Of a stretch of DNA of 5,099 nt, positions 1 to 5,099 are shown piece by piece. Location: positions 1 through 5,099 of the forward strand of contig CAITBU010000361.1 of assembly GCA_903890595.1 (NCBI GenBank). Direction: 5' to 3'. Origin of the DNA: an uncultured Holophagaceae bacterium. GTDB taxonomy: Bacteria; Acidobacteriota; Holophagae; Holophagales; Holophagaceae. Position 1 is the first letter of the stretch. The number at the start of each line of letters is the position of its first letter. Below the pieces are notes generated by a model that did not search any database, was not told the origin of the DNA, and saw only the letters and a program-made list of their open reading frames with translations. Made by a program: the position numbers and the translations under genes.

Positions 1-46
1 ATCCCTGGGGGTCGGCATCACGGAATGGCTCAATGCGCTCTGACAT
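1..46 (-). CDS. Possible start of a second ABC exporter subunit (partial, runs off left edge)
   Basis: An ATG on the minus strand at 46-44 opens a frame that stays open to the window edge and reads MSERIEPFRDADPQG. Only 15 residues are visible, so no domain can be identified. The case for a gene is mostly context. It lies on the same strand as the exporter subunit and starts 77 bases after that gene's stop. The neighbour has the degenerate Walker B expected of one half of a heterodimer, whose partner is usually encoded next to it. A short acidic leader ahead of the first membrane helix is common in such partners. The upstream sequence has only a poor ribosome binding site (GGGG four bases before the ATG). 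The competing reading is a plus-strand gene ending at position 43; both cannot be fully right, although a 3-prime end and a 5-prime end could abut here. Confidence 0.45.
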   Translation of the reverse strand, partial: MSERIEPFRDADPQG

Positions 47-123
47 GGTGCCCCGGTTGAACTGGCCTGACCCCTTTCCATCGGCACAAGGGACCTCTGG
101 ATGAACTTTTAGTCAACAGAGCC

Positions 124-1875
124 TCAGGCCCCCCGCACCAGCTCCCGCTCCAGACTCTGCAGCCGCTTGAGGCGCGCATACAGACCTGGCTCGGCCCCCA
201 GGTCGCCAGGAGTGCCCAGCTGCACGGCCCGGCCCTCTTCCAGGACCAGCACCCGGGCGCAGGTCTCCGCCACAAACACCCGGTGGGTGGCCACCACCAG
301 GGTGGACTTGCCCAGGAACTCCCGCAGGTTTTCCAGGATCTGGCTCTCGGTTTCGGCGTCCACCGCCGAGAGGGCATCGTCCAGCAGCAGCAGCCGGGGC
401 CGCCGCAGCAGGGCCCGGGCCAGAGCCGTCCGCTGCCGCTCGCCGCCGCTCAGGATCACGCCGCGCTCGCCCACCACCGTGTCCAGGCCCCCTGGCAGCC
501 GCCGGACCAGACCGTCCATGGCCACCACCCGGGCGATCTCCCAGATCTCCTCCTCGGTGGCCCCCGGGCAGCCCATGGTGAGGTTCGCCCGCAGGGTGTC
601 CGAGAACAGAAACGCATCCTGGGGCACCCAGCCCAGGCCCGCCCAGTGGCGGCGCAGCTGAGGCTCCCCGAGGGGCTCCCCGTCCACCAACAGGCGACCG
701 GCCTGGGGCTCCCGCAGCCCCGCCAGGGCCTGCAGCAGCAGGGTCTTGCCCGAGCCGATGCCCCCCACCACCGCCAGGCTGTCGCCGGGGGCCAGGCTCA
801 GGTCCAGGGGCCCCAGGCCCCGGCCGGTCTCGAAGCGGAAGGCCAGGCCCTCCAGACACAGGGCGGTGGGCGCCCCGGGCAGCTCGATGGCCTGGGCCGG
901 CGGCAGGGGGGCCTCGGGGCTCCGCAGCAGCTGCTCCAGGCGATCCTGCCCGGCCCGGGCCCGCTGAAAGAGGTTGGCCGACCAGCCCAGGCTCATGATG
1001 GGCCAGGCCAGGGCCACCAGGAATCCGGTGAAGGCCGTCAGGTCGCCCAGGGTGAGGTCGCCCCGCACCACCAGGCTGCCACCGTAGGCCACCAGGACCA
1101 GGGCGGCCAGGCCACTGATAAGCGCCGCCAGGGGCGCATAGGCACTGAAGATCACCGACTGCTTCATGCTCAGGGAGGCATGGCGGCGGCTGAGGGCGCC
1201 GAACTGGGCCACCCGGGCCTCCTCCAAACCGAAGGCCTGCACCACCCGCTCACCGCTGATGGTCTCGTGGCTGAACGTCGACAGGGCCGAGAAGGCCAGC
1301 TGCAGCTTCTGCTGCACCGCATGGCTCCACTTGCCGATGATGTAGAAGCCCATGGCCAGGGCGGAGAAGGGCAGCATCACCCCCAGGGTGAGCCGCCAGC
1401 TGGTGTGGAACATCAGGCCCAGGGTGAGGGGCAGGATGGAGATCACCTGGAGGAAGCTCATGAGCCCAGGCCCGGTGGCCATGCGCACCGTGCCCACGTC
1501 ATCGCCCAGGCGGCTCATGAGGTCGCCCACCCGCTGGCGCTCATAGAAGGAGAAGGGCCGGGCCAGCAGGAAGTCATAGAGGGACTCGCGCTGCTCCCGC
1601 TCCACCTCGCGGCTGAGCCCAATCAGGGTGTTGCGCATCAGGTAGCGGCCGATGCCGGCGATCACGGTGAAGGCCAGCATCCAGGCCAGGTAGACCCGGG
1701 ACCCGTGCCAGTCCTGGCGCTCCAGGGCATTCACCGCCCGGCCGGACCAGTAGGGGACCATCGACGCCGCCAGGCTGCACCAGACCGTGGCCGCCAGGCC
1801 CCAGTGGAGGGTGCGCCGATGGCGGGCCATCAGGGGCCACCACCACCAAAGCTTGGAGCCCGATAGGTCCGACAA
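124..1875 (-). CDS. ABC exporter subunit, fused permease and ATPase (MdlA/TM287-like, degenerate Walker B)
   Basis: This is a 583-residue half-transporter of the inner membrane that would use ATP to export a lipid, drug or other substrate; the substrate cannot be read from sequence. The first 320 or so residues are the six-helix exporter membrane domain. The rest is the nucleotide-binding domain: A-loop aromatic near F348, Walker A GGIGSGKT (371-378), Q-loop VPQD (417-420), exporter x-loop VVGERG (467-472), signature LSGGERQR (475-482), Walker B LLLLDD (495-500), D-loop SAVD (503-506) and H-loop H531. D500 stands where the catalytic glutamate normally is, as in MdlA and TM287, so I infer it pairs with a second subunit having the intact glutamate. 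I chose the TTG start at 1875 because GGAGGA lies five bases upstream; the ATG at 1830 lacks such a site and would give 568 residues. Four tryptophans (10-13) precede the first helix. The length is normal for the family. Confidence 0.93.
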   Translation of the reverse strand: MSDLSGSKLWWWWPLMARHRRTLHWGLAATVWCSLAASMVPYWSGRAVNALERQDWHGSRVYLAWMLAFTVIAGIGRYLMRNTLIGLSREVEREQRESLYDFLLARPFSFYERQRVGDLMSRLGDDVGTVRMATGPGLMSFLQVISILPLTLGLMFHTSWRLTLGVMLPFSALAMGFYIIGKWSHAVQQKLQLAFSALSTFSHETISGERVVQAFGLEEARVAQFGALSRRHASLSMKQSVIFSAYAPLAALISGLAALVLVAYGGSLVVRGDLTLGDLTAFTGFLVALAWPIMSLGWSANLFQRARAGQDRLEQLLRSPEAPLPPAQAIELPGAPTALCLEGLAFRFETGRGLGPLDLSLAPGDSLAVVGGIGSGKTLLLQALAGLREPQAGRLLVDGEPLGEPQLRRHWAGLGWVPQDAFLFSDTLRANLTMGCPGATEEEIWEIARVVAMDGLVRRLPGGLDTVVGERGVILSGGERQRTALARALLRRPRLLLLDDALSAVDAETESQILENLREFLGKSTLVVATHRVFVAETCARVLVLEEGRAVQLGTPGDLGAEPGLYARLKRLQSLERELVRGA

Positions 1876-1880
1876 ATTGT

Positions 1881-1886
1881 TCCTCC
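1881..1886 (-). promoter_or_regulatory. Ribosome binding site deciding the TTG start of the exporter gene
   Basis: Minus-strand GGAGGA sits five bases before the TTG at 1875-1873 and is the best Shine-Dalgarno match in this intergenic region. The first in-frame ATG (1830) is preceded by a run of TGG codons with no comparable site, so this element supports the longer protein. Confidence 0.75.
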
Positions 1887-1991
1887 GCCAATCAGAGTAC
1901 CAACACCCATCTGGGCCGGGCCCTCCGATCTGGACAAAGCACACCGTGCCTTTCGCAGGGAGGCGGCCCGCCCCATCTTCTGCCACACCCC

Positions 1992-1995
1992 AGGA
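1992..1995 (+). promoter_or_regulatory. Ribosome binding site for the solute-binding protein gene
   Basis: AGGA lies six bases before the TTG at 2002. It is a modest Shine-Dalgarno match, but it agrees with the start that gives a proper signal peptide. No ATG or GTG exists in frame between the upstream stop (1864-1866) and 2002. Confidence 0.55.
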
Positions 1996-2001
1996 CACCT
2001 C

Positions 2002-3354
2002 TTGCGCCGCTGCCTGCTGGCCCTCTGCCTGCTCCTCGCCCCCTGCGCCCCTGCCCAGATGGTGGAAGAGTCCCTCTCCGCCGACCCAGGCCCCCTGGAC
2101 TTCATCCGGGGCGAGGGCTACGAGCAGTGGCTCCTCCAGTCCCTGGCGGGGGATGCCCTGGTGGGCCTCAGCCCCGCAGGACGCCTGGTTCCCCGCCTGG
2201 CCCAGGGCTGGTCCAGCGGACCCGACGGGACCCTCCACTTCCGCCTCCGGGCCGATGCCCGCTTCACCGATGGTCAGCCCGTCACCGCCGAAGATGTGCT
2301 CTGGACCTTCCGGGAGCTCCAGCAGAACCCCAGCGCCAGCCCCACCAAGCGGGCGGTCCTCCAGGGGGCGGTGGTGGGCGTTCAGGGGGGCCAGCCCTGG
2401 ATTCGCTCCCCCAAGCCCCCGGGACGCCTCCTGCTGGAGCTGGCCCGCCTCCCCATTGCCCGGTCCAGGCAGCCCCAGGTCGGGTCCGGCCCTTTCAGCT
2501 TTCGTGCGGAGCCCGGTGCCTGGGTCTTCCAGCGGCGGCACCACTTCCTGAGGCCCCAGGTGAGCGGCATCCGCTTCCGCCTGCTGGCGGACGCTGGGGC
2601 CGTGACCACCGCCCTCCGCAAGGGCTGGCTGTCCATCGGTGCGCCACCGCCCGGTCGGCCCCAGGAGCCGCCCCCCACCCACCGCGTCTTGCATCAGGCC
2701 TTGCACGCCCAGTTCGTGGTGTGGAGCCAGTCCGGCGACGGCCCCCTGCGTCTGCTGGAGGTCTGGCGGCGGGATGCCTTCCCCCCCGGTCTGCTGGGCG
2801 CCAACGCCCAGCCCAGCCGGGGTCTGTGGCCCGAGACCCTCGGCTTCGCGCTTCACCAGATCGCTGCCCAAGGGCCCGCACCGGAGGTCCCCCGGGTCCT
2901 GCGTCTGGCCTACACCGCCGGTGAGCCCCTCCTGGAAAAGCTGCTGCTGGCCCTGCGGGAGCGGGCCCGGCGGGACGGCTACGACCTGCGCCTGGCCCCC
3001 CTGGAGCAGGGCCTGCTGGTGGCCCGCCTCAGCAAGGGCGACTTTGATCTGGCGGGCTCCATGGTGGTGTACGAGCCCCATCCCTGGGCCGTCCTCGAGT
3101 ACCTGGAGCCCGGCGGCCCCATGAACTTCACCGGTTGGAACCACCCCGCCCTGACCACCCTGGTGACCCGTCTCAGCCACCCGGAGGCCCCCGCCTGGCG
3201 GGACCTGCAGGACCTCTGGGCCCAGCACCCCGGGGCCCTGCCCCTGCTCGATTTCCAGAGCGTCCTCTGGGTGGACCGGCGCCTGGAGGTCCTGCCGGGC
3301 CCCCTGGGCCTTTACCTATCCACGCCGGGGGCGGCGGGCTGGCGTTGGCGCTGA
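2002..3354 (+). CDS. Family 5 extracellular solute-binding protein (DppA/OppA type), compact
   Basis: This would be the periplasmic receptor of a peptide/nickel-class ABC importer, catching ligand and delivering it to the two permeases encoded just downstream. The 450-residue product begins with a clear signal peptide: basic start MRR, hydrophobic core CLLALCLLLAP, and a likely signal peptidase I cut after APA (about residue 18). No good lipobox is seen. The family block spans residues 51-110: DALVGLSPAG, LVPRLAQGW, FRLRADARFTDGQPVTAEDV. Further matches are VGSGPFSF (160-167) and, near the C-terminus, an NFTGWNHPAL stretch (375-384) like the usual NxxGYxNP region. Family members usually run about 500-550 residues, so this one is short. 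The TTG at 2002 is chosen for its AGGA site and signal peptide; the ATG at 2059 would remove the signal. Its end overlaps the next gene by ten bases, implying co-translation. Ligand specificity cannot be told. Confidence 0.88.
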   Translation: MRRCLLALCLLLAPCAPAQMVEESLSADPGPLDFIRGEGYEQWLLQSLAGDALVGLSPAGRLVPRLAQGWSSGPDGTLHFRLRADARFTDGQPVTAEDVLWTFRELQQNPSASPTKRAVLQGAVVGVQGGQPWIRSPKPPGRLLLELARLPIARSRQPQVGSGPFSFRAEPGAWVFQRRHHFLRPQVSGIRFRLLADAGAVTTALRKGWLSIGAPPPGRPQEPPPTHRVLHQALHAQFVVWSQSGDGPLRLLEVWRRDAFPPGLLGANAQPSRGLWPETLGFALHQIAAQGPAPEVPRVLRLAYTAGEPLLEKLLLALRERARRDGYDLRLAPLEQGLLVARLSKGDFDLAGSMVVYEPHPWAVLEYLEPGGPMNFTGWNHPALTTLVTRLSHPEAPAWRDLQDLWAQHPGALPLLDFQSVLWVDRRLEVLPGPLGLYLSTPGAAGWRWR

Positions 3355-3986
3355 GGGGACGCCTGCCCGGCCTGCTGGTGTGGGCCGCCGGATTGGGGCT
3401 GGCCCTGGCCCTCCCGGGCTCGGTGTGGAAGGCCGGCCCGGCACCGGCCTTCCCTTGGGCGGCGCTCCTACCAGCAGGTCTGGCCGTGACCGCCCTGGCC
3501 CTGGGCGCACCCGTCCTGGCCTGGGCCGGGGGACCGGGGTGGGCGCAGCGCCGGTCCCTGGCGCTGTTGGAGGCCCCACCGGACCTGCTGTGGGCGGCCC
3601 TGACCCTGGCCCTCTGGCCCGCGGCCTGGGGCCCCCCGGGTCTGGCTGGGTGGCTGTTGGCCCTGCTGGCGGCGGCCCTCCCCGGTGAGGTGCGCTGGCT
3701 GGCTCAGGCCCTGCCGGGAGAGCGCCCCTTCCCCCAGGCCTGGGGCCGGCGGGCCGTCCGGCGGGTCCGGCGCCTGGTCCTGCTGCGCCTCTGGGGGCGG
3801 TGGCTGGCGGCCCGCCTGCCGGTCTGGCTCACGGCCACCCTCGTCCTGGAGCGGGTGCTGGGGGTCCCGGGGCTGGGCCTGGACTGGCTGGCCCGGGTGG
3901 CGGGCCGGGACCGGCGGGGCCTCGCCCTCTGGGTCGGGGTGCTGGCCCTGCTGTGGCTGCTGGCCCAGCCCAGCGAGGAGGCCTGA
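3345..3986 (+). CDS. Short DppB/OppB-like ABC importer permease
   Basis: This is an inner-membrane permease, expected to pair with the following gene product to form the channel of a Dpp/Opp-type importer. The 213-residue protein has about six hydrophobic segments (near 9-24, 38-62, 80-95, 98-113, 157-175 and 192-207). Between the fourth and fifth is a basic loop (about 114-155, starting GEVRW) that resembles the EAA loop docking the ATPase. The best family signal is C-terminal: LVLERVLGVPGLGLDWLA followed by GRD and a last helix, matching the usual E-x-VF-x-WPGLG pattern. EAPPDLLW (76-83) resembles the S-x-PxFW segment. Typical DppB proteins have about 300-340 residues; most of the loss is in the N-terminal periplasmic part. 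The start is uncertain: TTG at 3345 overlaps the upstream gene by ten bases and has no clear ribosome binding site, so coupled translation is assumed; GTG at 3378 is the alternative. It has no isoleucine and 17 tryptophans. Confidence 0.78.
   Translation: MALRGRLPGLLVWAAGLGLALALPGSVWKAGPAPAFPWAALLPAGLAVTALALGAPVLAWAGGPGWAQRRSLALLEAPPDLLWAALTLALWPAAWGPPGLAGWLLALLAAALPGEVRWLAQALPGERPFPQAWGRRAVRRVRRLVLLRLWGRWLAARLPVWLTATLVLERVLGVPGLGLDWLARVAGRDRRGLALWVGVLALLWLLAQPSEEA
3975..3981 (+). promoter_or_regulatory. Strong ribosome binding site for the second permease gene
   Basis: GAGGAGG lies five bases before the GTG at 3987, inside the last codons of the first permease. It fixes the GTG, which directly follows the TGA of the upstream gene, as the start. 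Confidence 0.85.
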
Positions 3987-4691
3987 GTGGTCTGGCGCCT
4001 GGCTTTCCTCCTGGCCCTGCTGCTGCCGGACCTGCCCCTGGCACCCTTCCAGGGGGGCCTCGGACCCGGCTGGAACCACCCCCTGGGTACCGATGACCTG
4101 GGCCGGGACGCCCTCCTCCGCTTGCTGCTGGCGGCGTCCCGCAGCCTGGGCTTTGCCAGTGCTTGCGCCCTGCTGGCCCTCAGCCTGGGCCTCCTCCTGG
4201 CCTGGCCCGGGCGGGTCCTGGCAGGGGCCTGGTCGGCCCTGCGGGGCCTGCCGCCCCTCCTCTTTCTGCTGCCCCTGGCGGCGGCGGCGGGTGGCCTGGC
4301 ACCCCTGCCCCTGGGCCTGCTGCTCGGCACCCTGCTGGCCCCCCACCTGGAGCCGGCCCTGCGCACCCGGGTGGAGGGCTTCCGCCAGTCCCCGGCCTGG
4401 GCCGCCGAGCGCCTGCTGGGGGCCTCTCGAGCGTCCACCCTCCGGCGCTGGGCCCCCTGGGGCTGGGCTCAGGCCGCCGGCCTGTTCCCCGGCGCCTGGC
4501 TGGCGGCCCTCAGCGGCGAAGCCACCCTCAGCGCCCTGGGGCTGGGACCGGGCCCCGGCCAAGACAGCCTGGGCCGCCTGCTCGCTGAAGAGCTCCCCAC
4601 CCTGGGAGGCTCCCCATCCCCCCTCGCCTACGCCGCCCTAGCCACCGTCCTACTCCTCGCCGCAGTCAGTGCACCTGGGAAAGGTCAGTGA
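3987..4691 (+). CDS. Short DppC/OppC-like ABC importer permease
   Basis: This is the second membrane subunit of the Dpp/Opp-type importer. The 234-residue product opens with a short hydrophobic segment (4-14) and then shows the hallmark HPLGTDDLGRD (31-41) and an SRSLGFA stretch (51-57), matching the DppC pattern of GTDxLGRD then RxSL. Later hydrophobic segments lie near 55-74, 88-117, 160-176 and 214-228. A presumed EAA-type ATPase-docking loop spans about 126-158, including AAERLLGAS (139-147). The second hallmark EATLSALGLG (178-187), then SLGRLLAE, corresponds to the E-x-x-LSFLGLG block. Family members are usually about 280-300 residues, so it is reduced. GTG is the start, right after the previous stop and with a strong GAGGAGG site. 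No DppD/DppF-like ATPase gene follows: the next gene is on the opposite strand. The protein contains no isoleucine and one lysine. Confidence 0.88.
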   Translation: MVWRLAFLLALLLPDLPLAPFQGGLGPGWNHPLGTDDLGRDALLRLLLAASRSLGFASACALLALSLGLLLAWPGRVLAGAWSALRGLPPLLFLLPLAAAAGGLAPLPLGLLLGTLLAPHLEPALRTRVEGFRQSPAWAAERLLGASRASTLRRWAPWGWAQAAGLFPGAWLAALSGEATLSALGLGPGPGQDSLGRLLAEELPTLGGSPSPLAYAALATVLLLAAVSAPGKGQ

Positions 4692-4693
4692 TT

Positions 4694-4844
4694 AACAGAT
4701 CCAACGCGAAGACGCGAAGAAAGGAAGAAGAAAAAGGGGGAAGAAAAGCAGCGGGTGGTCCGGGGTCCATATGCCAGCCCAAACCCCAGCCCATCAGTCT
4801 TCAAGCTTTTCTTCGCGTCTTCGCGTCTTAGCGTTGGATCAGTT
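4694..4844. repeat. Imperfect inverted repeat built from an 8-base unit, between convergent genes
   Basis: The left arm (4698-4722) pairs fully with the right arm (4808-4840) except for one extra 8-base unit on the right. The match continues outward by three more bases after one mismatch (4694-4697 against 4841-4844). The left arm holds two copies of ACGCGAAG (4704-4711, 4712-4719). The right arm holds two copies of its complement CTTCGCGT (4811-4818, 4819-4826) plus a variant CTTAGCGT (4827-4834). The arms enclose 85 bases. The spot between two convergent genes suits an RNA-level terminator or 3-prime end stabiliser for both transcripts, but no T-run follows either arm, so a classical intrinsic terminator is not supported. 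It could instead be one copy of a dispersed intergenic repeat; a mobile origin is unproven, as no target duplication is seen. Confidence 0.8.
4716..4748 (+). repeat. 33-base uninterrupted purine run
   Basis: Every plus-strand base from 4716 to 4748 is A or G, including runs of five A and five G. It begins inside the left arm of the inverted repeat and fills the first part of the loop. It is out of character with the surrounding GC-rich sequence. No coding frame is supported here. Confidence 0.85.
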
Positions 4845-4865
4845 GCCTTTCTTTCCAGGAACCCC

Positions 4866-5099
4866 TCAACCCCGACCCAGCTTGGCCTGCATGATGTCGA
4901 GGATCTCGGGGTCGGCGCTGGCCATGCCTTTTTGGGCGAGGCGGCCCAGGTTGTCGAGCGATCCGTTCCCGTCCTCACCCACGATGCCGTCGGTGGCCGG
5001 GATGCCGAAGCCCGCCAGGGCCAGCTCCGCTGAGCGGAAGGCGACCTCGACGCCGGTCATGGCCTTCATGGCGCAGCCCACCTTGGCGCCGTCGCAGAT
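4866..5099 (-). CDS. L-cysteine desulfidase / L-serine dehydratase-alpha-like protein (CyuA/YhaM, UPF0597), C-terminal part
   Basis: The last 77 residues of a protein that enters from the right edge. The frame is open to position 5099 and reads ICDGAKVGCAMK at its visible start, followed by TDGIVGEDGNGSLDNLGRLA and later ADPEILDIMQAK before the stop. This combination (ICDGAKxGCA-K, then a GI-x-x-xD segment, NLGR, and a final D-x-x-ILDIM) is the C-terminal signature I associate with the UPF0597 family. That family includes archaeal L-cysteine desulfidase and E. coli CyuA (YhaM), cytoplasmic iron-sulfur enzymes that split cysteine to pyruvate, ammonia and sulfide. The two cysteines of the ICDGAK-x-GC motif are candidates for cluster ligands (inference). 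Usual family length is about 430 residues, so most of the protein lies outside. The internal ATG at 5081 is not the start. Substrate (cysteine or serine) cannot be settled from this fragment. Confidence 0.85.
   Translation of the reverse strand: MCDGAKVGCAMKAMTGVEVAFRSAELALAGFGIPATDGIVGEDGNGSLDNLGRLAQKGMASADPEILDIMQAKLGRG

Larger units (their letters stand above)
1876..2001. promoter_or_regulatory. Divergent intergenic region between exporter and importer genes
   Basis: This 126-base gap separates a minus-strand gene from a plus-strand gene, so promoters for both should lie in or near it. I looked for -35/-10 pairs on both strands. I found only isolated half matches: minus-strand TACTCT near 1894-1899 and TTGTCC near 1932-1937, and plus-strand TGGACA at 1931-1936, with no properly spaced partner. 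The hexamer ATCTGG occurs twice, at 1909 and 1928, 19 bases apart; whether it is an operator is unknown. Shared regulation of the two units is possible but not shown. Confidence 0.4.

Noticed and set aside
2..43. Plus-strand frame ending in TGA at 41-43 (C-terminus reading SLGVGITEWLNAL)
   Set aside because: It could be the tail of a convergent gene and its third codon positions are GC-rich, but 13 residues are too few to support it. The minus-strand start at 46 fits the exporter context slightly better. This remains open.
72..92. Small hairpin (CCCTT / AAGGG) downstream of the exporter stop
   Set aside because: Five base pairs with an 11-base loop and no T-run is too weak for a terminator call.
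283..1866. Long plus-strand open frame (527 residues) across the exporter gene
   Set aside because: Gln/Gly/His-rich translation without recognisable motifs, antisense to a protein with all the ABC motifs.
1930..2001. Upstream extension of the binding protein to a CTG at 1930
   Set aside because: No ribosome site there, and it would bury the signal peptide inside the protein.
2011..2046. Lipoprotein signal (lipobox) in the binding protein leader
   Set aside because: The cysteines follow Leu or Pro rather than the small residue needed at the -1 position; a signal peptidase I site after APA fits better.
1876..3228. Minus-strand frame of the exporter stays open upstream through the whole binding protein gene, suggesting a 1034-residue protein
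   Set aside because: The stretch upstream of 1875 translates to a Gly/Gln-rich sequence with no domain, lies antisense to a well-supported binding protein gene, and a good ribosome site marks the start at 1875. Long antisense frames are expected at this GC content.
3468..4562. Long minus-strand open frame (364 residues) across both permease genes
   Set aside because: Low-complexity Gln/Gly/Pro-rich translation, antisense to genes that show DppB/DppC hallmarks.
4694..4844. CRISPR array or transposon (MITE)
   Set aside because: The units are 8 bases with no spacers, so not CRISPR. No target site duplication is visible, so a mobile element is not claimed.
4685..5033. Open frames on both strands across the repeat region (minus 4685-4978, plus 4755-5033)
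   Set aside because: They cross the inverted repeat or lie antisense to, or out of frame with, the conserved desulfidase-family tail, and show no motifs of their own.

Overview
This is a GC-rich (roughly 70 % by eye), densely coded bacterial window. It looks like a Gram-negative with an anaerobic or facultative lifestyle: there is a periplasmic-type solute-binding protein with a signal peptide, and the tail of an iron-sulfur L-cysteine desulfidase-family enzyme. The codon bias, the TTG/GTG starts and the octamer repeats between operons would suit Holophagae (Acidobacteriota) or a similar high-GC lineage. That placement is a guess from style; no marker gene is present.

Layout, left to right. 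(1) Positions 1-1875, minus strand: one subunit of an MdlA/TM287-type ABC exporter (583 aa), complete, with Asp where the catalytic Glu of Walker B is expected. It is followed 77 bases downstream by the first codons of what may be its partner subunit, which runs off the left edge. (2) Positions 1876-2001: a short divergent intergenic region holding the ribosome binding sites of both flanking genes. (3) Positions 2002-4691, plus strand: a tightly packed three-gene unit encoding a family-5 solute-binding protein (Dpp/Opp type) and two very short Dpp/OppB- and Dpp/OppC-like permeases. No ATPase gene is linked within the window. (4) Positions 4692-4865: a convergent intergenic gap filled by an imperfect inverted repeat made of an 8-base unit, enclosing a 33-base purine run. 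(5) Positions 4866-5099, minus strand: the C-terminal part of a CyuA/YhaM (UPF0597) L-cysteine desulfidase-like protein that enters from the right edge.

How the parts fit. The plus-strand operon should form the binding protein and membrane core of a peptide-type (or nickel/other small ligand) importer, which would have to borrow its ATP-binding subunits from elsewhere. The minus-strand exporter is a separate, divergently transcribed system and probably half of a heterodimer. Nothing seen amounts to a clearly new system. The points most worth a second look are the reduced, isoleucine-free permease pair without ATPases, and the octamer inverted repeat between the convergent genes.
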